Shown here in pieces: positions 50,958 through 59,983 of a DNA stretch of 64,000 bases. The stretch spans positions 1,612,001 through 1,676,000 of the forward strand of contig JADJXT010000001.1 of the NCBI GenBank assembly GCA_016720115.1, given 5' to 3'. The position numbers and the translations under genes are program-made. The notes below the pieces were generated by a model. It had not been told where the DNA came from and searched no databases. It worked only from the letters and a program-made list of their open reading frames with translations. The DNA comes from Sphingomonadales bacterium (lineage in GTDB: Bacteria > Pseudomonadota > Alphaproteobacteria > Sphingomonadales > Sphingomonadaceae). Position 1 is the first letter of the stretch, and the number at the start of each line of letters is the position of its first letter.

Positions 50958-52903
50958 TGAGCTATGCCTTTCGCCAAATGCTCACTTCGGGATATCGGAG
51001 CGCGCTGGTGATTGCATTGCTGGCGGGGATTGCCCACGCCGCAGTTGAAAGCGAAGCGCGCGAGGCATTTTCGGAGGCGCAGGATTATATCGCCCAACGC
51101 GACCTGCGCTCTGCCAAGGTTGAACTGCTCAACGCTGTCAAGGCCGATGCCGACTGGATCGATGCCCGGCTGAAACTGGCCGAGGTCGCGCTCGAACTGT
51201 TCGATCCGGTGACCGCGCGTGAGCATATCGACAAGGCGAGCGAGCTGGGTGCCGATGAAAGCGCCTACAGCCATTTGCAGGGGCATGCGCGCTGGCTGGC
51301 GGGCGATGTGGCCGGGGCAGAGCAAGCGCTGACGCAGAAAAGAATGGCAAAGGCCAATTTGCCTTATGCCTATCGCATTCTTGGCAGAGTTTACTTGGCG
51401 CAGGGTGATAGCATTGCGGCGGCGCAGGCATTCGACAACGGCCTGCAACTGGAACCCAAAGATGCCCGGCTGTGGACCGAAGTCGGACGGTTGCGCTATG
51501 TCGTTGCCGATCTTGGCGGCGCGACCGGTGCGCTGGAAACCGCGTTGCAGCATGACCCCGCCAATGTCCGTGCACTCGAATTGAGGGGCCGGATCGTCCG
51601 CGACCAGTTCGGGCTGACAGCAGCCTTGCCCTGGTTCGAGCGCGGGTTGCAGATCGATCCCAACGATGTGCCGTTGCTCGAAGAATATGGGGCGACGCTG
51701 GGCGAACTCGGCCGCTATCGCGACATGCTGGCGCAGGTGCGCAAGATACTGACGCTAGATACCGGCAATGCGAAGGCCTTTTACATGCAGGCAACGCTCG
51801 CCGCGCGGTCAGGCGATTACGCACTGGCGCGGCGGATTATGGAAAAGGTCGGCGGGCGCTTCGCCGAACTGCCCGGGCCGCAGATGCTTGTCGCAGTCAG
51901 CGAATATGAACTCGGCAATTTCAACACGGCGATAGAGATTTTGACGCGGCTGGTTTCCGACCAGCCGCACAATAATGAGCTGCGCACATTGCTGGCGCGC
52001 GCGCTGCATCGTTCGGGCGACCAGACGGCGGCTTGGGATGCGATTGCACCGGTTGCGAACCGCGAAGACGCCGATCATTATAGCATTGCCCTTGCCGGAC
52101 GCATATTGGAGGCGCTGGGCGAGCGCGATGCGGCGGCATTCCGGCTGGACAGGGCGGCGTTTCCGCAATTGGTGCAGCCGCTGGCCTTGGCAGAAAACCA
52201 GTCGCCGGGCGTCGCCGCTGCCGAGGCCGGACGCGATCCGCGCAATGCGGCAAAGGTCATCCCCTATGTCCGGCTGCTGCTTTCCGCCGGCGCATTTGAT
52301 CAGGCCCGCAGCGCGGTGGCTGCGCTGGTATCGGGCAATGACGGCGTTGCCGAGGCGCAGCTTTTGGTTGGCGATGTGGAACTGGCAGCGGGCAATCGGG
52401 CGGGCGCGATTACTGCCTATGAAAAGGCCCGACAGGTTGCATTGAACGATGCTGTGCTGGGGAGGCTGGTTGCGGCCTATCGCGGTGCCGGCAACAGCGA
52501 TGCGGCGAGCAAGACGATTGCCGAATATCTGGCCTATAACCCGTCGAGCCTGCTGGGCCAGCGGTTGGCGGCCTTCGATATGATCGACCGCAAGCTTTGG
52601 GATCAGGCGCTCCCTACGCTGTATCGGTTGCGTGCGCGGACTGGCGTCAACGATTCGGTTCTCAACGCCAATATTGCACGCACGCTGACGGCGCTGGGGG
52701 AGCATGATGATGCCGTGCGCGAGGCGCGGCTGGCCTATCGCATCGATCCGGCGAATATCATGACGACCTATGCCTATGGCCGTGCGGTGTTGCTGCAAGG
52801 GGGCGATGCAAAGCGTGCGCGCGACCTGCTGCGTAAGGCCAGCAAACTGGCGCCCGATGATAGGGACATTGCCCGCGATTACCGGGCGGCGCAGAAACTC
52901 TAA
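50957..52903 (+). CDS. prsT: PEP-CTERM system TPR-repeat protein (PrsT-like)
   Basis: The 648-residue protein has an N-terminal signal sequence (hydrophobic stretch about residues 13-29) and then tetratricopeptide repeats through the rest, for example AEVALELFDPVTAREHIDKA, LGRVYLAQGDSIAAAQAFDN and ALRARTG-type helices. The context and repeats match PrsT, a tetratricopeptide protein linked to XrtA systems; members of the family are often around 900 residues, so this is a short version. It probably works in the periplasm in exopolysaccharide or protein assembly. Its ATG overlaps the prsR stop by one base and its end overlaps the gntR gene by four. Confidence 0.82.
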   Translation: MSYAFRQMLTSGYRSALVIALLAGIAHAAVESEAREAFSEAQDYIAQRDLRSAKVELLNAVKADADWIDARLKLAEVALELFDPVTAREHIDKASELGADESAYSHLQGHARWLAGDVAGAEQALTQKRMAKANLPYAYRILGRVYLAQGDSIAAAQAFDNGLQLEPKDARLWTEVGRLRYVVADLGGATGALETALQHDPANVRALELRGRIVRDQFGLTAALPWFERGLQIDPNDVPLLEEYGATLGELGRYRDMLAQVRKILTLDTGNAKAFYMQATLAARSGDYALARRIMEKVGGRFAELPGPQMLVAVSEYELGNFNTAIEILTRLVSDQPHNNELRTLLARALHRSGDQTAAWDAIAPVANREDADHYSIALAGRILEALGERDAAAFRLDRAAFPQLVQPLALAENQSPGVAAAEAGRDPRNAAKVIPYVRLLLSAGAFDQARSAVAALVSGNDGVAEAQLLVGDVELAAGNRAGAITAYEKARQVALNDAVLGRLVAAYRGAGNSDAASKTIAEYLAYNPSSLLGQRLAAFDMIDRKLWDQALPTLYRLRARTGVNDSVLNANIARTLTALGEHDDAVREARLAYRIDPANIMTTYAYGRAVLLQGGDAKRARDLLRKASKLAPDDRDIARDYRAAQKL

Positions 52904-53241
52904 CTGAGTTCGAGAAGTTCGGAAGGCTTTATGCCCGCACGCTGCATCTGGGCGCGAACCTGTGGCCAGACATGCTGGATGAAATGATCGCGCTCGGTCG
53001 TGCGCAGGCGGGTCACTGCACCGCGTGCAACAAACAGGCCGACGCCGCGTTTGACGTCGACCAGACCATTGTCCTGAAACAGCTGATAGGCCTTTGCCAC
53101 TGTCAGCGGATTGGCGCCCTGCTGCGCGGCGAAGGCGCGAACCGAGGGGAGCATATCGCCTTCCGAAAAACGGCCATCGAGGATGGCGGCCGCGATTTCA
53201 TCGCGCAGTTTCAGATAGACGGGCTTGCTCTCGGTTTTCAT
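52900..53241 (-). CDS. Short GntR-family regulator (YtrA subfamily)
   Basis: A 113-residue protein comprising just a GntR winged helix (about residues 5-75; KLRDEIAAAILDGRFSEGD, LPSVRAFAAQQGANPLTVAKAY) and a short helical tail, the size of the YtrA subfamily. These regulators often repress a nearby transport operon, but here the neighbours are prsT (convergent) and a nitroreductase. The ATG at 53241 is preferred over a TTG six bases upstream. An inverted repeat lies nine bases upstream and may be an autoregulatory site. Confidence 0.85.
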   Translation of the reverse strand: MKTESKPVYLKLRDEIAAAILDGRFSEGDMLPSVRAFAAQQGANPLTVAKAYQLFQDNGLVDVKRGVGLFVARGAVTRLRTTERDHFIQHVWPQVRAQMQRAGIKPSELLELS

Positions 53242-53249
53242 AACCAACT

Positions 53250-53267
53250 TACTGCCATAACACAGTA
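53250..53267. promoter_or_regulatory. Possible operator of the GntR-type gene
   Basis: TACTG and CAGTA form a perfect inverted repeat with an 8-base spacer just before the GntR gene start. The spacing is typical of GntR operators, and the position would allow autorepression. This is inference from symmetry. Confidence 0.4.
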
Positions 53268-53305
53268 GGTCGCGTCAAGTTTAACCTTACGATTAAATCG
53301 CTGGG

Positions 53306-53875
53306 TCAGGGCCAGGAACGGATAATGTCTGCGGCATCGGGGCGCGGCCGTTCTTCGAGCGGTTGGCCGGGGCTGCCAATGTAGAAAAAGCCGGAAATCT
53401 GCTCTTCGCCGTCGCACAGCGCTGTGCGCACTACCGGATCATAGCTCGCCCAGCCGGTAATCCAGCTGGCGACAAAGCCGTGCGCATGTGCCGCGTGGAG
53501 CAGGTTCATCCCGACCGCGCCGACGCTTAGTTGCTGTTCCCATGCCGGAATCTTGGCACTTGCCTGTGGGGCATAGAGCAGGGCGACCAATGTCGGTGCC
53601 ATAAAAGCCGGTGCGACGACGGCTTCGATCTGTGCGGGTCTTGAATCGGGGTTGGCCGATACGAATGCTTGTTCCAGCAAGGCACCGAATGCCGGGCGGT
53701 CGGTGATTTTCACAAAGCGCCAGGGAAAGAGCTTGCCATGATCGGGCGTGCGCATGGCGAGTTGCAGGATGGCGTCAAGCTGAGCGGAGTCTGGGCCCGG
53801 CGCGATCATGTCGCGAGGTTTGCCGGACCGGCGCGAGGCAAGATAGGCGGGGAGCGAGGACAAGTCATTGAACAT
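53306..53875 (-). CDS. Nitroreductase family protein (YdjA-like)
   Basis: This 189-residue FMN-dependent nitroreductase resembles YdjA. It has the RRSGKPRDM phosphate-binding region near residue 14, RTPDHGKLFPWRFVKI and the GAVGMNLLHAAHAHG helix. The C-terminal GFFYIGSPGQPLEERPRP is typical. Its physiological substrate is unknown. The ATG at 53875 follows GGTGGA; an in-frame ATG five codons upstream is an alternative. It lies alone between the GntR gene and the POT transporter. Confidence 0.88.
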   Translation of the reverse strand: MFNDLSSLPAYLASRRSGKPRDMIAPGPDSAQLDAILQLAMRTPDHGKLFPWRFVKITDRPAFGALLEQAFVSANPDSRPAQIEAVVAPAFMAPTLVALLYAPQASAKIPAWEQQLSVGAVGMNLLHAAHAHGFVASWITGWASYDPVVRTALCDGEEQISGFFYIGSPGQPLEERPRPDAADIIRSWP

Positions 53876-54005
53876 GCGTCCACCGTTCATCGAAAAGCGG
53901 TAACAAGCGCAACAAAATTCTTCACAGGCGCAATTTTTCCGTTAGGTTGCCCGCAATATGGCCCCCGGGGAGGGGCAAGCAATACATATAGGGAAGGTGG
54001 GTCTA

Positions 54006-55589
54006 GTGACCGATTTGAAACCGATGGGCCTTTGGGTCGAAGGCGACTGGATTGCTGCAATCACCGTCGTCGTTTTGGGAATTTTCCTCGCCATTGGTGC
54101 GAAAATTGTTGTCCAGAAAGAACCGGAATTTGCAGGCCATCCCAAGGGCCTCTACATGCTGTTCTTCGCCGAAATGTGGGAGCGTTTTTCCTATTACGGG
54201 ATGCGGGCGCTGCTGATTTTCTACCTGACCAAGCACTGGCTGTTCAGCGACGGCAAGGCGAACCTGATCTACGGCGCCTATACCAGCCTGGTTTACATTA
54301 CCCCGGTCCTTGGCGGCTATCTTGCCGACCGCTATCTCGGCCAGCGCAAGGCGGTGCTGTTCGGCGGGCTATTGCTGGCCGCAGGGCATAGCCTGATGGC
54401 GGTCGAAGGTGTTGGCGGGCAGAGCGACCCGACGATCAACGTCTTCTGGGCGGCGCTTGCCTTCATCATCGTTGGTTCGGGCTTCCTCAAAGCCAATATC
54501 TCGGTGATGGTAGGTCAGCTCTACAAGCTGACCGATATCCGCCGCGACGGGGCCTACACGGTGTTCTACATGGGCATTAACGTCGGCGCTGCGATCGGCA
54601 CGATCCTTGTCGGTTATCTGGGTGAAACCATCGGCTGGGGCTATGGCTTTGGTCTTGCGGGCATCGGGATGCTTGCCGGTCTTGTCGTCTTCGTGCTGGG
54701 CAAAAAGGCGCTGAACGGTGCTGGTGAGGCTCCTGCGCCTTTGTCGAAATCCCGCGAAATGACGTTGTATGGCATCGGCCTCGCCGCGGTGGCGGTATGC
54801 TGGGCGCTGGTGCAATATCAGGATGTCATTCAGGGCTTGCTGGTCGTCTCGGGCGTTTCGCTTCTGGGCTATGTGCTGTATGAAAGCTTCAAGCTGGAAA
54901 AGGAACCGCGCGAACGCATGTTTGCCATCCTCTTCCTGATTTCGCTGAACCCGCTCTTCTGGGGGTTGTTCGAACAGGCGGGCGGATCGATGAACCTGTT
55001 TACCGACCGTTTCGTCGACCGTGGCGGCGTTCCGGCAGCGATCTTCCAGTCGATTAACCCGATCATCATCATGCTCTGCGCGCCGCTTTTTGCGGGGCTC
55101 TGGGTGTGGCTGGGCAAACGCGGGAGTGAACCCTCGGCACCGGCCAAATTCGGTCTGGCCCTGCTGCAGATGGGCCTTGCCAATCTTGTGCTGGTATGGG
55201 GCGCGCAGGCCTTTGGCGTCGCGGCGATGACGCCGGTCATCCTCGTCTTTGCCTATTATCTGCTGGCAACAACCGCGGAACTGTGCCTGTCGCCGGTCGG
55301 GCTTTCGGCGATGAACCGGCTCGCGCCGAAATTCCTCGCCTCGCTCATCATGGGCGCCTGGTTCTACATGACGGCCGTCGGCAATTTCGTCGCGGGCAAG
55401 ATTGGCGAAGCAACGGGCGGGCATGATGGCCAGATGACCAAGCAAGGCTTGCTTGATGTGTATGAGCTGTTCGGCTGGATATCGATCGGCGTTGCCGTTG
55501 TCGTCCTGCTGCTATCGCCCATCGTCAAGCGCTGGATGCACCTCGATACGCTGAAGGACGAAGAACCTGCAGCGGAAAAGGCGGCCTGA
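54006..55589 (+). CDS. POT family proton-dependent oligopeptide transporter
   Basis: This membrane protein of about 527 residues is a proton-coupled oligopeptide transporter. The POT signature GHPKGLYMLFFAEMWERFSY and the second PTR2 stretch GSGFLKANISVMVGQLY are present, with the ExxER-like EMWERFSYYG near TM1. Before the first signature is an extra hydrophobic segment (about residues 15-38, ITVVVLGIFLAIGA), which is not part of the basic POT fold. I chose the GTG at 54006 because GGAAGG lies eight bases upstream; an ATG at 53958 adds 16 residues with no clear site. It is followed by two amidohydrolase genes after two bases. Confidence 0.9.
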   Translation: MTDLKPMGLWVEGDWIAAITVVVLGIFLAIGAKIVVQKEPEFAGHPKGLYMLFFAEMWERFSYYGMRALLIFYLTKHWLFSDGKANLIYGAYTSLVYITPVLGGYLADRYLGQRKAVLFGGLLLAAGHSLMAVEGVGGQSDPTINVFWAALAFIIVGSGFLKANISVMVGQLYKLTDIRRDGAYTVFYMGINVGAAIGTILVGYLGETIGWGYGFGLAGIGMLAGLVVFVLGKKALNGAGEAPAPLSKSREMTLYGIGLAAVAVCWALVQYQDVIQGLLVVSGVSLLGYVLYESFKLEKEPRERMFAILFLISLNPLFWGLFEQAGGSMNLFTDRFVDRGGVPAAIFQSINPIIIMLCAPLFAGLWVWLGKRGSEPSAPAKFGLALLQMGLANLVLVWGAQAFGVAAMTPVILVFAYYLLATTAELCLSPVGLSAMNRLAPKFLASLIMGAWFYMTAVGNFVAGKIGEATGGHDGQMTKQGLLDVYELFGWISIGVAVVVLLLSPIVKRWMHLDTLKDEEPAAEKAA

Positions 55590-55591
55590 GC

Positions 55592-56995
55592 ATGACAGGA
55601 CGGTTCCGCTGGTCAATCCTCGCCGCTCCGCTCGCACTTATCGCCTGTTCGAACACCTCCGAAGCGCCCAAAAGCGCTTCGGCGGGTGCTACGCCGGACA
55701 AGCCTGCAAAGCTGAACAAGGATCCCTATCCGTCGACCTACAAGCCCTATCCGGGCGCGGCGACGGCGATCCGCAACGTCACCATTTTCGATGGTGAGGG
55801 CGGACGGATCGACAATGGCGTGGTGTTTTTTGCCGGCGACAAAATCCAGTCGGTAGGCGGGCCCGATACGCCGATTCCGGCAGATATTGCGGTGTTCGAC
55901 GGAACCGGAAAGTTTGTAACGCCCGGCATCATCGATATCCACTCGCACCTTGGCGATTATCCCACGCCTTCGGTCGATGCGCATAGCGACGGTAACGAAG
56001 CAACCAGCCCGACCACACCCGAAGTGTGGGCCGAACACAGCGTCTGGCCGCAGGATCCGGGTTTCAGCCGCGCATTGGCCAATGGCGGCGTGACGTCGCT
56101 GCAAATCCTTCCGGGATCGGCCAATCTGATGGGCGGTCGCTCGGTGGTGCTCAAAAATGTCTATGCGCGCACGGTTCAGGGGATGAAATTTCCCGGTGCG
56201 CCTTATGGCTTGAAAATGGCGTGCGGTGAAAATCCGAAGCGCGTTTATGGCGCCAAGGGGCGGATGCCTTCGACCCGCATGGGCAACCTCGCGGTCAATC
56301 GCCAGACCTGGATCAAGGCGCAGGAATATAAGAAAAAGCGGGATTCGGGTAAGGACTTTACCCGCGACATCGGCATGGAAACGCTCGCAGGCGTATTGGA
56401 TGGCGATATCAGGATCCAGAACCACTGCTATCGCGCCGATGAAATGGCCATCGTCGTCGATATGGCGAAGGAATTTGGCTACAAGGTTTCAACCTTCCAC
56501 CATGCAGTCGAAGCCTATAAAATAGGGGATCTGCTGAAAGAGAATGAAGTTTGCGCCGCAGTCTGGGCCGACTGGTGGGGTTTCAAGATGGAAGCCTATG
56601 ACGCGATCCCCGAAAATGCGGGCATATTGCAAAATGCCGGGGCGTGCGTGATCATCCATTCGGACGATGAGAACCAGATCCAGCGCCTGAATCAGGAAGC
56701 GGCCAAGGCGCTCGCCAACGGTCGCCGCATGGGCTTCCAGATTTCGGATGCGACTGCGATTGGATGGCTGACCTATAACCCGGCCAAGGCGCTGGGCATC
56801 GACAAGATGACCGGCAGCCTGAAACCAGGCAAGATGGCCGATCTGGTGCTGTGGAACGGCAACCCGCTGTCGGTCTATTCGCGGCCCGACAAGGTATGGG
56901 TCGATGGCGCATTGCTGTTCGATTCAGGCGATCCCAAGCGCAGGCCGGTGAGCGACTTTGAGCTTGGTCAGCCCGGCGAAGGAGATGTGAAATGA
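55592..56995 (+). CDS. Amidohydrolase family lipoprotein
   Basis: This 467-residue metal-dependent hydrolase has a lipoprotein signal with lipobox LIAC around C19, then the amidohydrolase fold. The metal-binding H117 and H119 are in PGIIDIHSHLG, further residues in NHCYRADEMA and FHHAVEAYK, and the C-terminal composite strand in TGSLKPGKMADLVLWNG. The closest families are imidazolonepropionase-like and cyclic-amide hydrolases; the substrate is unknown, but the location next to a peptide transporter suggests a role in degrading imported or exported amide compounds. It overlaps the second amidohydrolase by four bases. Confidence 0.85.
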   Translation: MTGRFRWSILAAPLALIACSNTSEAPKSASAGATPDKPAKLNKDPYPSTYKPYPGAATAIRNVTIFDGEGGRIDNGVVFFAGDKIQSVGGPDTPIPADIAVFDGTGKFVTPGIIDIHSHLGDYPTPSVDAHSDGNEATSPTTPEVWAEHSVWPQDPGFSRALANGGVTSLQILPGSANLMGGRSVVLKNVYARTVQGMKFPGAPYGLKMACGENPKRVYGAKGRMPSTRMGNLAVNRQTWIKAQEYKKKRDSGKDFTRDIGMETLAGVLDGDIRIQNHCYRADEMAIVVDMAKEFGYKVSTFHHAVEAYKIGDLLKENEVCAAVWADWWGFKMEAYDAIPENAGILQNAGACVIIHSDDENQIQRLNQEAAKALANGRRMGFQISDATAIGWLTYNPAKALGIDKMTGSLKPGKMADLVLWNGNPLSVYSRPDKVWVDGALLFDSGDPKRRPVSDFELGQPGEGDVK

Positions 56996-58284
56996 GGCAT
57001 CTTTTTCTGACCGCAGCCGCCATCGCATCGCTTGCCGCTCCGGCAGCAGCGGAAACCATCGCGATCACCGGTGGCAAGCTTGTTGTCGGCGATGGCTCCG
57101 CACCGATTGAGGGTGGCACCATTGTCGTCCGCGACGGAACCATCGTTGCAGCGGGCAAGGGCGTTGCCATTCCCGCAGGTGCGCGCACCATCGATGCAGC
57201 GGGCAAATGGGTTACCCCTGGCGTATTCGCCGGGTTCAGCCGTCTTGGCCTTGCCGAGGTTGATGCTGTCAATGGCACTAACGATAAAAGCGGTGGCAAG
57301 AGCGGCTTTTCAGCGGCGATAGACGTCGCCCCGGCGATCGACCCGTTCCGTTCCCCTATAGCCGTCAACCGCAGCGCGGGCGTAACCCGCGCCGTGGTTG
57401 CGCCAGAGGGTGGCGACCGGATATTTGCGGGGCAGGGGGCGATTGCCGATCTGGGCGCCGATACCGATCCGGTCACGCGGGCGCGCGCCTTCCAGTTTGT
57501 CGAATTTGGCGAAGCCGGGGCCGAAGTCTCCGGTGGCAGCCGGTCGGGCAATCACCTGCATTTCCGCGCGATGCTTCGCGAGGCGCAGGACCATGCGGCA
57601 GGCGGCGATGCGTTCGACGATGACCTGCTGAAGAAGGAAGATGCCCGCGTTTTGCAGGCGGTGCTGCGCGGCGAACAGCGCCTGCTGATCCATGTCGAGG
57701 GGGCGAACGACATGCTCCGCCTGCTCGAACTCAAGCGCGAATTTCCAGCGATCAAAATGGTGTTCGTCGGGGCCAGCGAAGGCTGGCGGGTGGCATCACA
57801 GCTGGCGCAGGCTGGTGTTCCGGTGATTGCCTCCGCGCTCAATGACTTGCCTGCGACGTTTGAAATGCTGGGGGCCACACAGTCCAACATTGGCCGGATG
57901 AAAGATGCCGGTGTCAAGGTCGCGATCGGCATGATCAACGATCGGGATTCGCACCAATTGCGCTATACCACCCAATATGCCGGTAACCTTGTCAGCCTTG
58001 AACGGGTGCCCCGGGCCAGCGGCCTGACCTGGGATGAGGCCTTCGCGGCTATCAGCTCCGCTCCGGCGGAAATCCTCGGCATTGGTGACCGGCTGGGAAG
58101 CCTGAAGGTCGGCAAAACCGGCGATGTCGTGGTCTGGGAGGGCGATCCGCTCGAACTCACCAGCGCGCCAACGCACGTTCTGATCGACGGTATCGAACAG
58201 CCGCTCGGCAACCGGCAGGACAGGCTGCGCGACCGCTATCGCACGCCACAGGAAGGGGCCTTGCCCAAAGCCTATGAACATTGA
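56992..58284 (+). CDS. Amidohydrolase-like protein lacking the HxH site
   Basis: This 430-residue exported protein has a signal peptide ending at APAAA-ET and an amidohydrolase-like sequence. At the position of the HxH metal site the partner reads IDIHSHLG, while this protein reads FAGFSRLG with F82 and R84, so the metal ligands are lost. Later parts such as LLIHVEGANDMLRLLELKR and the end KVGKTGDVVVWEGDPLEL are kept. It is probably a non-catalytic partner of the upstream enzyme, as pairs of active and degenerate amidohydrolases are seen in other bacteria. The start ATG is inside the four-base overlap. Confidence 0.85.
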   Translation: MRHLFLTAAAIASLAAPAAAETIAITGGKLVVGDGSAPIEGGTIVVRDGTIVAAGKGVAIPAGARTIDAAGKWVTPGVFAGFSRLGLAEVDAVNGTNDKSGGKSGFSAAIDVAPAIDPFRSPIAVNRSAGVTRAVVAPEGGDRIFAGQGAIADLGADTDPVTRARAFQFVEFGEAGAEVSGGSRSGNHLHFRAMLREAQDHAAGGDAFDDDLLKKEDARVLQAVLRGEQRLLIHVEGANDMLRLLELKREFPAIKMVFVGASEGWRVASQLAQAGVPVIASALNDLPATFEMLGATQSNIGRMKDAGVKVAIGMINDRDSHQLRYTTQYAGNLVSLERVPRASGLTWDEAFAAISSAPAEILGIGDRLGSLKVGKTGDVVVWEGDPLELTSAPTHVLIDGIEQPLGNRQDRLRDRYRTPQEGALPKAYEH

Positions 58285-58309
58285 CGCCTGACGGCGGGAG
58301 GAGCGACAT

Positions 58310-58993
58310 ATGGACAGTCTGGCACCGTTGTTTACGGCTTGCGTGTTTTTCGTGGGCAGCCATTTCCTGATGTCGCACCCCTTGCGCCGACTCATGGTCG
58401 GACGGTTGAGCGAAAAGGGCTTTCTGGGCGTCTATTCGCTGGTGTCCTTAGCGGGCTTTGGCTGGATGATCTGGGAATTTTCCAGGGCCCCCGCAGGTGA
58501 GATGTATTGGGCACCCACCAATGCGGTCTGGATCGGTGCGAGTGTGTTGACCTTGCTGGCAGCGATCCTCTTCGTCGGCTCGCACCGCGGCAATCCGGCT
58601 ATGCCCGATCCCGACGGCGATGTTATCCGCACGCTGGCGGCCAAGGTGCCCACCGGCGTGTTTCGTGTCACACGCCATCCGATGATGTGGGGTTTCGCCC
58701 TGTGGGGTGTATCGCACCTTCTGGTAGCGCCCCGGATGGACAGTTTCCTGTTCAACGGCAGCCTCGTGTTTCTCGCGCTGGCCGGTTCCTACGGTCAGGA
58801 TCGGAAGAAGGAATCCGCGCTGGGCCAAGCCTGGGGCAGATGGGAACAGCAGACGAGCTTCCTGCCGCGGCTTTCGCAACTGGCAAGGGTCGAACCCCGC
58901 ATCCTCTTGATCGGCGCAATCTTCTGGCTGGCCGCAACCTGGGCGCACAACCTTTTCGGCAATTACGGGGCGGGTATTTACCGCTGGCTATAG
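58310..58993 (+). CDS. NnrU family membrane protein
   Basis: This 227-residue integral membrane protein with about five or six helices resembles NnrU, first seen in denitrification clusters of alphaproteobacteria and related to isoprenylcysteine methyltransferase-like folds. The motif GVFRVTRHPMMWGFALWGVS is diagnostic. The related enzyme 15-cis-zeta-carotene isomerase shares this fold, so a haem-dependent isomerase role is possible. There are no denitrification genes nearby. It overlaps the convergent aldo/keto reductase gene by six bases. Confidence 0.87.
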   Translation: MDSLAPLFTACVFFVGSHFLMSHPLRRLMVGRLSEKGFLGVYSLVSLAGFGWMIWEFSRAPAGEMYWAPTNAVWIGASVLTLLAAILFVGSHRGNPAMPDPDGDVIRTLAAKVPTGVFRVTRHPMMWGFALWGVSHLLVAPRMDSFLFNGSLVFLALAGSYGQDRKKESALGQAWGRWEQQTSFLPRLSQLARVEPRILLIGAIFWLAATWAHNLFGNYGAGIYRWL

Positions 58994-59983
58994 GCGAACC
59001 ATCCGCATGCCTGCTTCGCCATAGCGCGGCCCGGCAGTGCCACCGCGCGGGGCCGCCGCCTCCAGCTTCGCCAGATCGTCGGCGTCCAGTGCCACGTCGG
59101 CGGCCTTGGCGCTGTCCTCCATCGTCACCCGCCGCTTGAAGCCCGGAATGGGGACAATGTCCTCGCCTTGGGCGAGCAGCCATGCCAGCGCAACCTGGGC
59201 ATTCGAGGCGCCATGCTTCGCGGCAACATCGCTGACCGCATCGACGACTTTCAGGTTCGCCGCGAAATTGTCCCTCTGATAGCGCGGGTCGTTCCTGCGC
59301 CAGTCATTTTCAGGCAGGTCGTCAAGGCTGCGGATGGAGCCGGTCAGGAAGCCGCGCCCAAGCGGCGAATAAGGCACAAAACCGATGCCCAGTTCGCGGC
59401 AGGTGGGGAGGATTTCTTCTTCGATATCGCGTTCCCACAACGAATATTCGCTCTGGAGCGCGCTGATCGGGGCGACGGCAGCCGCGCGGCGCAAGGTAGC
59501 GGGGCCGGCTTCGGACAAGCCGATATGCCTTATTTTCCCCTCTTCGACGAGGTCGGCCATCGCGCCGACGGTTTCCTCGATCGGCACATTGGGGTCTACG
59601 CGATGCTGGTAAAACAGGTCGATGCAATCGATGCCAAGGCGCTTCAGGCAGCCTTCGACCGATGCCTTCGCATTGGCGGCAGAGCCATCGACGCCTATAA
59701 TCTGCTTGCCATCGAAACGGAAACCGAATTTGGTCGCGATCACCAGGCCGTCGCGCTTGCCCCTGATTGCTTCGCCAACCAGTTCTTCATTCTGGAACGG
59801 GCCATAGATTTGCGCGGTATCGAAAAAGGTGATGCCCAAATCAATCGCGCGATGGATCGTCTTGATCGCTTCATCGGGATCGGCGGCCTCACCATATAGA
59901 ATGTTGCCGCCCTTGATCATCGGCATGCAGCCAACGCCGATGGCAGAGACTTTGAGATCATGTCCGAGATTGCGATATTTCAT
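58988..59983 (-). CDS. Aldo/keto reductase
   Basis: This 331-residue TIM-barrel NADPH-dependent oxidoreductase has the family residues D and Y in FFDTAQIYG, K in ATKFGF and H in YQHRVDP. The C-terminal PIPGFKRRVTMEDSAKA forms the cofactor phosphate loop. The substrate is not known; relatives reduce aldehydes, quinones or aflatoxin-like compounds. An AAAAGGAGAGG site precedes its ATG. The start is in a four-base overlap with the upstream symporter gene, so the two share a transcript. Confidence 0.9.
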   Translation of the reverse strand: MKYRNLGHDLKVSAIGVGCMPMIKGGNILYGEAADPDEAIKTIHRAIDLGITFFDTAQIYGPFQNEELVGEAIRGKRDGLVIATKFGFRFDGKQIIGVDGSAANAKASVEGCLKRLGIDCIDLFYQHRVDPNVPIEETVGAMADLVEEGKIRHIGLSEAGPATLRRAAAVAPISALQSEYSLWERDIEEEILPTCRELGIGFVPYSPLGRGFLTGSIRSLDDLPENDWRRNDPRYQRDNFAANLKVVDAVSDVAAKHGASNAQVALAWLLAQGEDIVPIPGFKRRVTMEDSAKAADVALDADDLAKLEAAAPRGGTAGPRYGEAGMRMVRL

